Shown here piece after piece: positions 15,083-24,806 of a DNA stretch of 64,000 nucleotides (position 1 is its first letter; each line of letters begins with the position of its first letter). Below the pieces are notes generated by a model. The model worked only from the letters and a program-made list of their open reading frames with translations, was not told the origin of the DNA and searched no databases. Source of the DNA: Sporolactobacillus kofuensis (GTDB lineage: Bacteria > Bacillota > Bacilli > Bacillales > Sporolactobacillaceae); NCBI RefSeq assembly GCF_042660205.1, contig NZ_JBHSTQ010000001.1:124001-188000 (forward strand), written 5' to 3'. The translations under genes were made by a program, and so were the position numbers.

Positions 15083-17395
15083 TTACCAATATCCTAATTC
15101 TTGTCCACGCTTATATATTTGATTAGCAACAATTGGATATCCATGTTCATTGAAATGTACTGTATCTACACGCAGCGAGTCAGGAACAATTCCTTGGGAC
15201 ATCTGATCCATATCAGTACTAGTTGGTATTAATCCTGCGTCATCCATGCCATATTGTGATATATAATCACGCAAGTTTACATAATGCCTTCCAAATTTTT
15301 TATTCATTAAGGCCTCAAGAGACTGTCTATCTGCTGCAGAACCTGATGTTAGTCCGATCACTAGATATTTTTTATTGCCCGCATAATCAATCATCATTTC
15401 ATACTGATCAACTAAAGTTTGAGGATCGTTATTCCAGCCGCCATTTTGACCTATCCAAATAATAGGAATGCTCCTTTTTTTATTCTTTTGATAGTCTGTA
15501 ATCAATGCTGTTGGACGATTAATAATGACTGCATCACCAGCGGTTTCTCTTGTGAAATAATAAATAACATCAGTAGATGAAATAGATGTTTGGCTTATAG
15601 ATAGTGTTCCTTTGACCCCGTTTATATAGCAAGGATTTACACCAGAACTACCTTGACGCAATGGAAATGAATATGTTCCGTAATTGGTTAAAATTCCAGT
15701 ATTTGTCCCACCAATCTGAACAGGATTTGTATCCGCTGGAATGGTTATGTTATTCACTAACATCACCATGCCACCTTGCCTGGATGCTATGGTTTGCGTC
15801 TGTTCTCCTCCTACACCATAGTTAGTTACTGTGTGGTCAGTGCCTAACAAAGACTGTAAAACATCTGGGTATCTTATGCCATTTCCGCCCGCTCCTTGAG
15901 TCAAGCTGTCCCCCCATGAATCTTCACTTTTATCACTATCATCAGATGAACTTTCAATAGCTTTAACCGTATTAATTACTATAGAATACAGTTCCGAAAA
16001 ACCTTTTTCATCATTCCATAGTTTAAGCAATTTTCCATAAGTATCAGTACTTAAATTAGGATTATCCATAGGAATAAGCATAAGACTATTTATCGTATAC
16101 GTTAGTGCTTGATCGGCTGTTTTATTAGTTACAGTTATATACAATCTAATGTCCCCAGACAATTCATAATCTGAAAACGATCTACTGAACAGTATAAATC
16201 TTCTCTCGTTGACATTTATTGGAGAAACAACTGCCTGAACGCCAAGATTGTTATTACCGCTATATATTAATATAGTTAATCCTGGGTTAGAGTATCCCTC
16301 AATCTTGTTAAAAGCTGTGGATAAATCAACAAGAAATAAATATTCAACGTTAGAACTTAATTCAGTTGTTAATAATCCAGAATTAAGATAGCCTCCAGTT
16401 TTGGGCGCACCAATATTTGTTGCATAATTGTAAATCAAATTTTTAAATGCTGCTATATTTGATAGATTAATCTTATCATCAGTTACAGACTTATTTCCTA
16501 ACTTTTCTGTAGTAACTGCCCCATCATTTATATAAAGATTTACTTTAACATACATCTCAATATTTAATGCGGCTGACACATTAATTACTGGATCCCCATT
16601 TGCTCCAATAGCGAATTTATAATATGGGTGACTCATCACAACATCCATATCTGAATTATATGAAGATTTCCCAATATAATTTTTATCGTCATCAAAATAG
16701 AACATACTTAATCCATAACCAGCATTCACATGAAGATGAATTGTTTCCCCGCTAAAGCCGTGAAAGTTCGCTGTTCTTATTCGTTGATTTGATGATGCAT
16801 TATTCCCATTTGCATCTAAATTGCCAGACTCCCAATCACCGGGTTCAAATTTAGATAGACCTGTTACCATGGTTTTTTCTATATTTGTTATCCTGTCACC
16901 AGATGTTGTAAAAGAACTGCCAATCGAATCTGATCGTATCCCTAAAAGTTCTGCATTGCCATCAGTATTTCCAGCATTTGCGACCAAAGTATTAAATTGT
17001 GACTGTAGAGAAACTACATCGCTTTTTTGAGCCTTTTTAATTTCTAAATCTTCATCTTTAATTTGTCTTTGTTGCGCCTCATCCGCCAACTGCGCAGCAA
17101 CAGAATCGTTCTGAGTCGCCAACTGCGCAGCAGTGTCTGCATTAATTACCGCCTGTGCAGCTTCTGTTTTCCCGATCTCGCCAAGTACCATATCCCTAGC
17201 AACTGGATAGGTTTGGCTATCTCTACCAAGATGCATGTCGACAACCTCAGACGGTTGCTCTACGCCATTGACGAGGTTATCTACACGTGTCTTCTGTTCC
17301 TGCATGTCACTGCCAACATCAGCAAATAGCTGTTTTAATCGATCATAAAAAGCTTTCATGGATTCGATCATGTCAAAACTATATGGCCATTTCAT
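15083..17395 (-). CDS. Tail fibre/baseplate protein with C-terminal SGNH hydrolase (770 residues)
   Basis: Residues 1-130 are helical with a coiled coil (AAQLADEAQQRQIKDEDLEI and nearby). The middle (130-480) looks beta-rich, including a carbohydrate-binding-like part. The end (from about 495) is an SGNH esterase: SWGDSLTQGAGGNG, GVGGEQTQTIASR, GQNGG and DTVHF. As the last tail gene it is probably the receptor-binding protein, and the esterase may trim acetyl groups from wall polymers during adsorption. Its ATG follows the tail endopeptidase gene by a 1-bp overlap. Confidence 0.85.
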   Translation of the reverse strand: MKWPYSFDMIESMKAFYDRLKQLFADVGSDMQEQKTRVDNLVNGVEQPSEVVDMHLGRDSQTYPVARDMVLGEIGKTEAAQAVINADTAAQLATQNDSVAAQLADEAQQRQIKDEDLEIKKAQKSDVVSLQSQFNTLVANAGNTDGNAELLGIRSDSIGSSFTTSGDRITNIEKTMVTGLSKFEPGDWESGNLDANGNNASSNQRIRTANFHGFSGETIHLHVNAGYGLSMFYFDDDKNYIGKSSYNSDMDVVMSHPYYKFAIGANGDPVINVSAALNIEMYVKVNLYINDGAVTTEKLGNKSVTDDKINLSNIAAFKNLIYNYATNIGAPKTGGYLNSGLLTTELSSNVEYLFLVDLSTAFNKIEGYSNPGLTILIYSGNNNLGVQAVVSPINVNERRFILFSRSFSDYELSGDIRLYITVTNKTADQALTYTINSLMLIPMDNPNLSTDTYGKLLKLWNDEKGFSELYSIVINTVKAIESSSDDSDKSEDSWGDSLTQGAGGNGIRYPDVLQSLLGTDHTVTNYGVGGEQTQTIASRQGGMVMLVNNITIPADTNPVQIGGTNTGILTNYGTYSFPLRQGSSGVNPCYINGVKGTLSISQTSISSTDVIYYFTRETAGDAVIINRPTALITDYQKNKKRSIPIIWIGQNGGWNNDPQTLVDQYEMMIDYAGNKKYLVIGLTSGSAADRQSLEALMNKKFGRHYVNLRDYISQYGMDDAGLIPTSTDMDQMSQGIVPDSLRVDTVHFNEHGYPIVANQIYKRGQELGYW

Positions 17396-19026
17396 TAGGG
17401 TGTACCTCCTTCGAGTGTTGCAATCCTTGTTTCAAAATTAGATAAAACGTCCGAAAGATTCACATACGTTCCTGAATTCTTAGGATCTTCGACTTTCGGA
17501 TTAAAGCCACTTCCGCTAAACCAAAGTGACAATTTATTTAGGTTCTGCTTATCTATGAAACCGAGTAACCCATCATCTGTTTCTGTGGCTTCAGCAACAC
17601 TGCCATCCTCATTAGCAAGTAATGAGTGTACCTTTTTAACATCTTCAGGCGACATTAGACCGCCGAATACGACATCTGAAACAAGAACCTTATAAGTAAC
17701 TTGTCCACCTGGCCCGACAATGCCGACCTCAGGAAGTGAAGCAACAATTTGGTGATACTCTTTGCTCAATAAGCCGTCAATGGCATCCGTGGCAAGTGGT
17801 ATGCCGTCTTGCTGTATAGGATCATACCCAGCCGCAAACGTGGTACCGGGTCCAATACGCGCCTGTGATTCTTGTATTTTTCCAGTCGATTTCGTTAAGT
17901 CAAGCAGATCATCACTTGTCACTACACTATTAATCTTCTGTACCGCGTCTGCAACAGTCGTTCCTAGTGCTTCAGTTCTTACCTGACCGTTGTCGTCAAT
18001 CACCTTACCTACTGTCGTTCCAACGTTAGCAAAACTCGACATAACATCAACCATGTTTTTCGTTGAGTTACTAAAAGTGACTTCAGGTGGCTTATTTGAG
18101 CGCGGATACTTCGAATAAGCGATAATCTGGACATCTGTATCAAGATTTAGCGGCTCGTAAATTAGTAAGCGGTGCTCTCCGCGGCTGATATCCTCTTTTG
18201 TCTTTAACGGCGCAGACAAGCTGACAACGGGCTCATCTTGTAGCTGCGTTTGCAAATAAGTAAGCATCGAATCGGCATATAAAAACCGATCATCTCTGAT
18301 CGGCGCAGCATGTCGTTCTCCGTATTTTGTTATGTTCGGGCTTGTGTAAGTAACCGGATCAAATACATATGAGCCATCATCATTTTGCTTCCCGTAGCCC
18401 CTAATCACTGTCTTAAGATTACTCGTGTCGACCGTACACTGAACGCCGTCTGTGTTGTGCTGATACCGGATCACTTTTTCTGATATGGACCCCCATTCAG
18501 CAGCCGAATACAGAATAAGATGCTTATTATCTGCTTCTAGGATGGCACCAAACTTATTTAAGATATCGCTAAGCATAGATAGTGCGTCATTATCGCCAAA
18601 ATTGTCAATCTGTACGGTCGGAAATGAACCAATGATCTCAAAATCAAACCCCAGCACATTGTTATCAAACGCCCAGTGCATCGCTTCATCAATCGACCAA
18701 ATTTTTGACTGCTGGTCATACTGCCGATGATCTTGGCATGTAAAATAAATATGCGGTGCAGTGACTTCTTTGTAAGTTACCGGGCCGGTTGCATTTGGGT
18801 TAAGACTTTTAATAATAAACTGCTGACCTTCATAGATGATAATTTTATCGCCTTGTATCATATCGTAGGTGATGGCATTCCGTACTGTTCGAGGAACGGT
18901 GAAACCAATTGACCAGGCACTGTTTTTCTGCCAATCTTCTTTAAAACTATCTGGATCAAAGTCGATCAATATTTCTTCGTTTACCCCATCATTTATCAGT
19001 AAATCATCCATAATATCTAACCTCAT
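17395..19026 (-). CDS. Tail-associated lysin/prophage tail endopeptidase
   Basis: The 543-residue protein resembles the Prophage_tail (Tal, gp27-like hub) family: a beta-rich N-terminus (about 1-330) that forms the baseplate hub and a C-terminal helical and beta part with repeated collagen-free linkers. Typical segments are WSIGFTVPRTVRNAITYDMI and VIAYSKYPRS-like hub strands. The ATG overlaps the stop of the Dit gene (ATGA); an alternative ATG at 19011 has a GAGG 9 nt upstream. The hub opens to let the tape measure and DNA pass. Confidence 0.85.
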   Translation of the reverse strand: MRLDIMDDLLINDGVNEEILIDFDPDSFKEDWQKNSAWSIGFTVPRTVRNAITYDMIQGDKIIIYEGQQFIIKSLNPNATGPVTYKEVTAPHIYFTCQDHRQYDQQSKIWSIDEAMHWAFDNNVLGFDFEIIGSFPTVQIDNFGDNDALSMLSDILNKFGAILEADNKHLILYSAAEWGSISEKVIRYQHNTDGVQCTVDTSNLKTVIRGYGKQNDDGSYVFDPVTYTSPNITKYGERHAAPIRDDRFLYADSMLTYLQTQLQDEPVVSLSAPLKTKEDISRGEHRLLIYEPLNLDTDVQIIAYSKYPRSNKPPEVTFSNSTKNMVDVMSSFANVGTTVGKVIDDNGQVRTEALGTTVADAVQKINSVVTSDDLLDLTKSTGKIQESQARIGPGTTFAAGYDPIQQDGIPLATDAIDGLLSKEYHQIVASLPEVGIVGPGGQVTYKVLVSDVVFGGLMSPEDVKKVHSLLANEDGSVAEATETDDGLLGFIDKQNLNKLSLWFSGSGFNPKVEDPKNSGTYVNLSDVLSNFETRIATLEGGTP

Positions 19027-19847
19027 TTCGTGTACAAGAAATAAAATCCGAAGGTTGACTCTGGATTGCTTAACCCGGTCAGCTCCATATCATTCCAACC
19101 AGGAGCGATTGTAATCAATCCATGGTTGGTATCTCGCCCACAATTAACACCGTTAAGCTTTGGATAAACTCCTTCGATCGTCAATTCATCATCCGCAGAT
19201 AGTTCACTATTGTACTGAAAAACATCACCAGTTGTAAGATTTGTCAGTGTTGGGGTGCCTACACCTTTGATCGAGATTAAAAGAAAGTGCTGGCGTGGAT
19301 TAATCGTTTCACTGCCAGCGTTAAAAATTCGAAAACTACTTTCTGTGTGATGGTAGATCGGGTCTTCAGACATGTCAAAGCCTTGGCCAATCATCTGATA
19401 TTTATCAGACAGCATGTTAATCGGGTCAAGATCAGTTCGGCCAACTGATTCAGGATAGCCCTTGAATGCATCGAACTGGACCGTGTACGATGCTGTCCAT
19501 GCATTTAAACGAGAATATTGAAACGGTTGGCAATGGACGAGATAACGCATGCCCGGCATTCGAGACCAGCTGATATAATAAGGCTCACGGCTGAATAATT
19601 TTGACCATATAGCACGAGTAGCCAGCGTATAAGAGTACTTATCAATACCGGCTAAGGAAAACGTCGCAGTGATGGGGCGTGAATCAAAGGTTGTCCCATT
19701 ATCCTGCTTGCCATCAACCCCAGCCATCTGACTGTAATTAATCACAGGCTGAGGACCCTGATCATCACAAGTTAAGAGCATTGCCCCATTAATATCCTGG
19801 ATATCTTCTTTGGTTCCGTCTAATCGTTCGATTGTCAGAGTTTCCAT
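19023..19847 (-). CDS. Distal tail protein (Dit)
   Basis: This 274-residue protein sits between tape measure and hub genes and has the Dit layout. The N-terminal part includes SRPITATFSLAGIDKYSY, and WSKLFSREPYYISWSRMPGM is typical of Sipho_tail proteins. The C-terminus is a galectin-like region (residues about 180-274, with EGVYPKLNGVNCGRDTN). Dit forms the ring joining tail tube to baseplate. The ATG at 19847 follows AGGTGAG; a GTG at 19856 is possible. Confidence 0.88.
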   Translation of the reverse strand: METLTIERLDGTKEDIQDINGAMLLTCDDQGPQPVINYSQMAGVDGKQDNGTTFDSRPITATFSLAGIDKYSYTLATRAIWSKLFSREPYYISWSRMPGMRYLVHCQPFQYSRLNAWTASYTVQFDAFKGYPESVGRTDLDPINMLSDKYQMIGQGFDMSEDPIYHHTESSFRIFNAGSETINPRQHFLLISIKGVGTPTLTNLTTGDVFQYNSELSADDELTIEGVYPKLNGVNCGRDTNHGLITIAPGWNDMELTGLSNPESTFGFYFLYTK

Positions 19848-19852
19848 AACGC

Positions 19853-22800
19853 TCACCTACTCATGTATATAGCATTGCTGTACATCTTTCCAAATCGTTT
19901 ACTCATAAAAGTGTCAAAATCATTCGGATTTAAATTAATATTAGGATCCTTCATCAAAATCTTGGCTAATAAATCGACCGTTTGTTGCGCCATAGCAAGT
20001 TGCTGTTTCATGGCCATAAGCAACGCCGAGTTATCATTGTTCACAGTTACCTGCGGGGCAGCCGCCGTCTGACTCACGTCCGGCACGTACCGATTCATCA
20101 AACTATCGAACGCGTCACCAACACCGACAGCAAAACCTCTCAACCCGAGTGCTTTACCTAATCGTTCGGTGTCCGCGTTTTTAAGCACAGAAGAACCAGC
20201 AGACAACGGAACGATCGTCGGTTCATTGACCAGGTACGTACCAAATTTCTTATCATGGACAAATTCACGGCCAGCTTCACCCACGAGTGCGACCTCATCA
20301 TGCGGTATGTTTCTGGCACCAGTAGCATGACTATTTACATATTCCTGCAACTTAGATGCGTGGACCTTAACATAAAGATTTTTTGTAATGTCGTCAGTTA
20401 GATTGTAATAATCTTTTGGTTTGTTAACCTTTACGTTCACACTTTTACTAACTGCATTATCAAGGCTTTTATAGGTTCCATCTGTGTGTGTATGAGAATT
20501 AACATCCTTATTGATGTCCTTTCTCAATTCCTTATTCAGGCTGTATGCTCCGTCAGTAGCATTAGAAATCTTGTGGCCAACACCTGTAAGCTTATCAATC
20601 TGGCCTTGGATTGCTTCTCGACCTTGATTATATTGGGCAGTTGATAACTTTCCGGATGCATGGTTTTTAGCTAGTTGGTCACCTTGTTGTTTCAATTTTT
20701 CTACTTGCTGAGCAAGTGCACTTATTCCGGCATGCCCCTGCTCAGTGATACCCACAGACTTCAGATAAACATTAGCGATATTTGCTTTAAGTTGATTTGA
20801 ACGATCAAGTTGTTCCTTATCATAGCCGATCTTTTTTTTAGCTTCGTCATTCTGGGACATCATTGTCGACAACTGCGATTTTAGAGATGCTCCGTTATTC
20901 GAAAGCAATTGATTGATGTCACGGCGATAGCGAAAATGTTCTTTTGTTGCTTCAACACCGTGCTCATTTAAGTAATTTGCGATCTTTGATAAGTCGTTTT
21001 CATGCGCTAAGCCAACGTTAAGATTACTTTGTAAATTAGCAATCTCTTTTTTGTATTTCGCTTCATTGCCTTCAGCAGCATTCTTCTTAATCTCTAGTTC
21101 ACGTAACTGTTGTTCTAGTAGTTGCGAATTATATGCTTTTGCTTTCTTTGTATTTTCGGCAATACGATTTCCTTGATCCGTAATTTTATCCGTTGCACCT
21201 GGTACAGATTTGACAAGCTTACCGTTTAAATCAACCATTTCAGACAGTTGCTTATTGGATAGTCCCGACTTATTTTGCAGCTGATCGGCTTCATCTTTGA
21301 GTTTCTTAATTTCATTTGCACTAGACGTTTTTTTAAGCTGTGACTGAATATCGACAAATCTTCCAAATTCATTCGATGTTAGCTTAGATTTTCCGGTTAG
21401 TTCATCATATCGGTTGATTAGCGGTGTGAGTTCTGCGCGTTGCTTACCAATTGCATCGGCCGCCGCAGTCGACGTGTCCTGTATTTTGGTAAAGTGATGA
21501 TATAAACCATAAGCCGCAAGGCCAGCGGCACCAATACCAAGCGTAACAAGGCCAACAGGGCTCGTTAGGGCGCCAATCGCTCCTGTTAGTAATCCAGCAC
21601 CTTTAGTCAGCGTGCCAACTTTACCAGCCGCTCCTGATGCCCCTGCACCAATATCAGCTACCGATTCAGCAGCACGTGCAGCTTTAACTTCCCGGAAAGC
21701 TGTATTGACCGCATTAATTCCAATAGCAAGGCTTCCAAACTGCTTAATTCCTCCGCCAATCGCCATGGTCATCGCACCCATAGCAGTGCCAACACCTAAC
21801 GTTGCAGTCGTTCCGAGAGCCGCTTTAGCAATCCATTGCTGGGTAGCAGGATCAAGCTTATTAAACCAGTCAACAACGCCCTGGACGTCCTTTGTCAGGC
21901 TCCTTAGCGATGGTAATAGCGCATTACCGACTGTAATGCCCGCTGTTTCTAAAGAGCCGCGTAATTGCTCTAAGGTGCCTTTCATATTATCGAGCTTCTG
22001 CTTGGCTACGTCTGCTGCCGATATTTTACTAATCGCGGTCGCCATATCGGTTGCACCCTTAGCGCCTTCGCGCATTAAGATGTTGGACGCACGAACGGCA
22101 TCCGTACCAAACATGGTTTTTAAAGCCTGTTGTTGTTGGGCTTCCGTTAAGTTATCCATGTGTGTACGTAAAATTTCGGAAATATCGGCAAGATTTTTGA
22201 ATCGCCCATGTGCATCAATAAATAAATTGTTACCGTCTTTGGTGATGAGGCCCAGGTCTTTCATCGCACCTGCTGCCTTAGTCGTTTGCGGTTGCAAGTT
22301 TAAGAGCATTGTCTTGAGCGATGTCCCTGCATCCTGTCCCTTAAGCCCGTTCTGAGCGAATTCAGCAAGTGCAGTGCTTGTGTCTTTAAAACTCCAACCA
22401 ACGCCAGCGGCGACCGTAGAAACAGCAGATAAGCCAAATTTAAGCTCTCCAACATCCGTAGCGGAGGCATTAGCCGCACCGGCTAAAATATCTGCAGCTT
22501 GAGAAACTGAAAGATTGTCATTCTTGAAAGCATTAAGCGCAGTTGATGCAATTTCAGCGGCATCTTTTAGATTAAGAGAACCAGCAGTAGCAAGGTTAAG
22601 TGCGCCTGAAAGTCCGCCATGGATTATGTCCTTAACAGACACCCCAGCTTTAACTAATTCTTCTTCGGCTTGTGCTGCCTGTGTTGCACTGTACGCCGTT
22701 TTTGATCCTTGTACAATGGCTAGATTTTCAAGCTCTTTACTATACCTGCGGACTTCATCAGGTGCCATTACTGACTTTACTCCGGACATCTGCGATTCAA

Positions 22801-23332
22801 AGTCCATAGCTGACTTAGCAGCAAGACCGAGACCTCCACCGATGGCAGTCGTAGCAACACCAAACGTACGCATCATTGTCGATCCAGTTGCAGAAACACG
22901 ATCACCAACATCACGAAACCTGTCCGCATTTGCGGCCGCACGTCCCCAAAATGTGGATTGTTCAGCAATCTGTTTATTTACCCGACCAAGTTGAGCTTCT
23001 GTATTTTTCATTGCCGCTACGCTGTTGTTATAGCGTTTGGATAGATTATCGACTTCTTTTTGATTAATTTCCGCAGAATTTGATGCTCGATCATATTCAG
23101 ACTTTAACGATGCTACACGTGATCTTTGCAGTTCTAATATGCTAGTTAGGCGGCGAGAGTTGGCCTGCATCCCTGCCAGCGTTTTGTCAAAACCATCAAC
23201 ACCTGCAGCTGCGACTTTAAATTCGCTGTTGACACCGCGTATTTTCCGAGTGATTTCACCCATGGACTTAGAAAAATCAGCCTCTTGAAGACTGAGACTG
23301 ATTTTAAGTGCACCTATTTCTTGGTCTGCCAT
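19853..23332 (-). CDS. Tape measure protein (1159 residues)
   Basis: The longest gene of the prophage encodes a TP901-type tape measure protein. The N-terminal core is helical (ADFSKSMGEITRKIRGVNSE). A conserved region follows near residues 180-420 (KTAYSATQAAQAEEELVKAG, and NGLKGQDAGTSLKTM). Hydrophobic segments lie at about 500-620 and a long coiled-coil part at about 640-900. At about 0.15 nm per residue it would set a tail of roughly 170 nm; this is an estimate from family knowledge. It lies directly after the frameshifted chaperone genes. Confidence 0.94.
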   Translation of the reverse strand: MADQEIGALKISLSLQEADFSKSMGEITRKIRGVNSEFKVAAAGVDGFDKTLAGMQANSRRLTSILELQRSRVASLKSEYDRASNSAEINQKEVDNLSKRYNNSVAAMKNTEAQLGRVNKQIAEQSTFWGRAAANADRFRDVGDRVSATGSTMMRTFGVATTAIGGGLGLAAKSAMDFESQMSGVKSVMAPDEVRRYSKELENLAIVQGSKTAYSATQAAQAEEELVKAGVSVKDIIHGGLSGALNLATAGSLNLKDAAEIASTALNAFKNDNLSVSQAADILAGAANASATDVGELKFGLSAVSTVAAGVGWSFKDTSTALAEFAQNGLKGQDAGTSLKTMLLNLQPQTTKAAGAMKDLGLITKDGNNLFIDAHGRFKNLADISEILRTHMDNLTEAQQQQALKTMFGTDAVRASNILMREGAKGATDMATAISKISAADVAKQKLDNMKGTLEQLRGSLETAGITVGNALLPSLRSLTKDVQGVVDWFNKLDPATQQWIAKAALGTTATLGVGTAMGAMTMAIGGGIKQFGSLAIGINAVNTAFREVKAARAAESVADIGAGASGAAGKVGTLTKGAGLLTGAIGALTSPVGLVTLGIGAAGLAAYGLYHHFTKIQDTSTAAADAIGKQRAELTPLINRYDELTGKSKLTSNEFGRFVDIQSQLKKTSSANEIKKLKDEADQLQNKSGLSNKQLSEMVDLNGKLVKSVPGATDKITDQGNRIAENTKKAKAYNSQLLEQQLRELEIKKNAAEGNEAKYKKEIANLQSNLNVGLAHENDLSKIANYLNEHGVEATKEHFRYRRDINQLLSNNGASLKSQLSTMMSQNDEAKKKIGYDKEQLDRSNQLKANIANVYLKSVGITEQGHAGISALAQQVEKLKQQGDQLAKNHASGKLSTAQYNQGREAIQGQIDKLTGVGHKISNATDGAYSLNKELRKDINKDVNSHTHTDGTYKSLDNAVSKSVNVKVNKPKDYYNLTDDITKNLYVKVHASKLQEYVNSHATGARNIPHDEVALVGEAGREFVHDKKFGTYLVNEPTIVPLSAGSSVLKNADTERLGKALGLRGFAVGVGDAFDSLMNRYVPDVSQTAAAPQVTVNNDNSALLMAMKQQLAMAQQTVDLLAKILMKDPNINLNPNDFDTFMSKRFGKMYSNAIYMSR

Positions 23333-23343
23333 ACTCTCACCTC

Positions 23344-23502
23344 CTACAGCAATTGATCGATGTACACACGTTCAGGCTTGTTCATAATAAAAAACATCCG
23401 GGCATCGATCTCGTTGATCTCTTTGTCCGTCATGCCATTTTTTTGCAACGCGCGATAAAGTTTTTTTATATTCTCAAACTTATCGCGCGGCGTTAGTTTT
23501 TT
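23344..23502 (-). CDS. Tail assembly chaperone GT extension, made by -1 frameshift
   Basis: This frame has no start of its own. It opens at the slippery AAAAAAC at the end of the preceding gene and encodes about 51 residues (LTPRDKFENIKKLYRAL and so on) up to TAG at 23344-23346, just before the tape measure gene. A fusion of protein G with this T part is the usual tail chaperone of siphoviruses, which coats the tape measure until the tube is built. The frame is open throughout and its product is charged and helical like other T domains. Confidence 0.85.
   Translation of the reverse strand, partial: KKLTPRDKFENIKKLYRALQKNGMTDKEINEIDARMFFIMNKPERVYIDQLL
23449..23502 (-). promoter_or_regulatory. 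Programmed -1 frameshift site: A_AAA_AAC plus stem-loop
   Basis: On the minus strand the heptamer A_AAA_AAC (23496-23502) is followed by a 6-nt spacer. After the spacer comes a hairpin with arms CGCGCGATAA and TTATCGCGCG (23480-23489 and 23449-23458), extended by GTTT/AAAC with a bulge. Heptamer, spacer and stem all match classical -1 frameshift signals. The zero-frame stop codon follows the heptamer immediately. Confidence 0.9.
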
Positions 23503-23795
23503 TCTTCTTCTGTTTCTGCGGATGGGAGAATACCCATAACAACATCAAAAAATTCAAGATATTTTTTATTCCACTCGATCATATCGATACCGTTTATTAA
23601 TTCTTCTGAAGTAAACTGCCCATGAAAAATATCATCAGCTATAAATTGAGCAAATTCCTGAATGTCTTCTTTCTTATCAAGTGTTTTGAAGTCAATTCTT
23701 GTCTGCATTTCAGTAAGATTAATCAATGCTGCCAAATAAACTTTACCCGATGAAAATTTCTTTTCTTTGCCATCTATAGTTAATGTGACTTCCAA
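23493..23795 (-). CDS. Tail assembly chaperone, G-type protein
   Basis: The 100-residue product (MEVTLTIDGKEKKF start) lies between the major tail protein and tape measure genes, the standard position of protein G. It ends in EEEKN and stop at the slippery site. Ribosomes that slip make the longer GT protein. Most ribosomes should terminate here, giving an excess of G over GT. Confidence 0.86.
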   Translation of the reverse strand: MEVTLTIDGKEKKFSSGKVYLAALINLTEMQTRIDFKTLDKKEDIQEFAQFIADDIFHGQFTSEELINGIDMIEWNKKYLEFFDVVMGILPSAETEEEKN

Positions 23796-23814
23796 TGTAA
23801 ATCACCTCATATTC

Positions 23815-23841
23815 AAAATAAAAAAGGACTCCGAAGAGTCC
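23815..23841 (-). terminator. Terminator/attenuator after the major tail protein gene
   Basis: GGACTC and GAGTCC form a 6-bp stem with a stable CGAA (minus strand TTCG) loop, followed on the minus strand by TTTTTTATTTTG. It lies directly after the most highly expressed tail gene and probably lowers expression of the genes beyond. Confidence 0.85.
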
Positions 23842-23846
23842 ATAAA

Positions 23847-24419
23847 TTAAGCTGGAGTAGTTCCGTCATACACTTTGGTAAACCAGCTTGAAATCAAATT
23901 GGCAGCAATTCCTTCGTCGCCACTCTGCGCCTTGAAACGCCATTTACCATCATTATTTCGTGCAACAAAATTTCCCGTAATCGACGGCGTTTGAAAATTG
24001 ATATTGTTATCTTTCGTTTGGAATTGCTCTTGGTATGGCTGGAATTTTCCTTTAAGCAGCCAAACATAAAGGTACGTATTGTCGGATTTAAGCGACCGAA
24101 ATCCAATCGCCACATATGGAGGATTATCATCTGTACTATCCACAATCACCCCATTTGTATCTACAGTTTTCCCGAGCAGTGCTGCTTCGTCTTCCGTAGA
24201 AATATCTTTTGTACCGATTGTCACTGCGATACCGCCAAGACTTGATGCAGTTTCTGCTGGTCCGTCATCTGCAAATAAAGTACCATCATTATAAGTTGGA
24301 TTGATATTTGCATTAATTAGACCGGCAATTTTTTTTGGTGTCGTATCATAAGTGACGCCTGTAGTATCATCAGTGAGAAGTTTGCAATAATACAGATCTT
24401 TTAAACCAATTTGTGCCAT
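23847..24419 (-). CDS. Major tail protein
   Basis: The 190-residue protein resembles the phi13-type major tail tube family: MAQIGLKDLYYCKLLTDD at the start, then the beta-rich core with PPYVAIGFRSLKSDNTYLY. It polymerises into the tail tube around the tape measure. Upstream lie the tail completion genes and downstream a terminator and the chaperone genes. AGGAGG precedes the start. Confidence 0.92.
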   Translation of the reverse strand: MAQIGLKDLYYCKLLTDDTTGVTYDTTPKKIAGLINANINPTYNDGTLFADDGPAETASSLGGIAVTIGTKDISTEDEAALLGKTVDTNGVIVDSTDDNPPYVAIGFRSLKSDNTYLYVWLLKGKFQPYQEQFQTKDNNINFQTPSITGNFVARNNDGKWRFKAQSGDEGIAANLISSWFTKVYDGTTPA

Positions 24420-24449
24420 TGTACTGTCCTCCTAAAAATTAAAACGCAC

Positions 24450-24806
24450 CTACAAATTAGGCACGTCAGTTTTTTTAAATCGTATTGCTCTGTGCATGAT
24501 CTTTGTATCCATCTCGGGCAGATCATAAGCCCCGGTCCGAGCATAGTAGATACCATTCAATGCTGCTTTAACTGCCGCTTCAATTGGCAACGTATTCGTA
24601 TAATTTCCACTGCTGTTCGGCTTCGCCCAAAGATCAACCTGCAAATAATAGTTGGTCAGCTGTTCCTCATCATCAGCCGTCAATGCTTCTGTCTCGTCAA
24701 TAAACAAAAACGTGGCATAGGTGAGCGCTGAACCATTATAAAACTGGTAATTTACCGGCACACCGATACTCGCCAATGCTGTTAATACTTCACTATTCCG
24801 GCTCAT
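24450..24806 (-). CDS. Tail terminator/completion-like protein (118 residues)
   Basis: By position, between the HK97 gp10-like gene and the major tail protein, this should be the tail terminator that joins the tail tube to the head. The sequence has TYATFLFIDETEALTADDEE and VDLWAKPNSSGNY, as in small phage proteins of this type. The stop codon of the upstream gene overlaps its start (ATGA). Confidence 0.75.
   Translation of the reverse strand: MSRNSEVLTALASIGVPVNYQFYNGSALTYATFLFIDETEALTADDEEQLTNYYLQVDLWAKPNSSGNYTNTLPIEAAVKAALNGIYYARTGAYDLPEMDTKIMHRAIRFKKTDVPNL

Noticed and set aside
21612..22355. 247-codon plus-strand open frame inside the tape measure gene
   Set aside because: Antisense to an unambiguous tape measure protein, Ala/Pro/Ser-rich as expected from reversed codons, and without ribosome-binding site.
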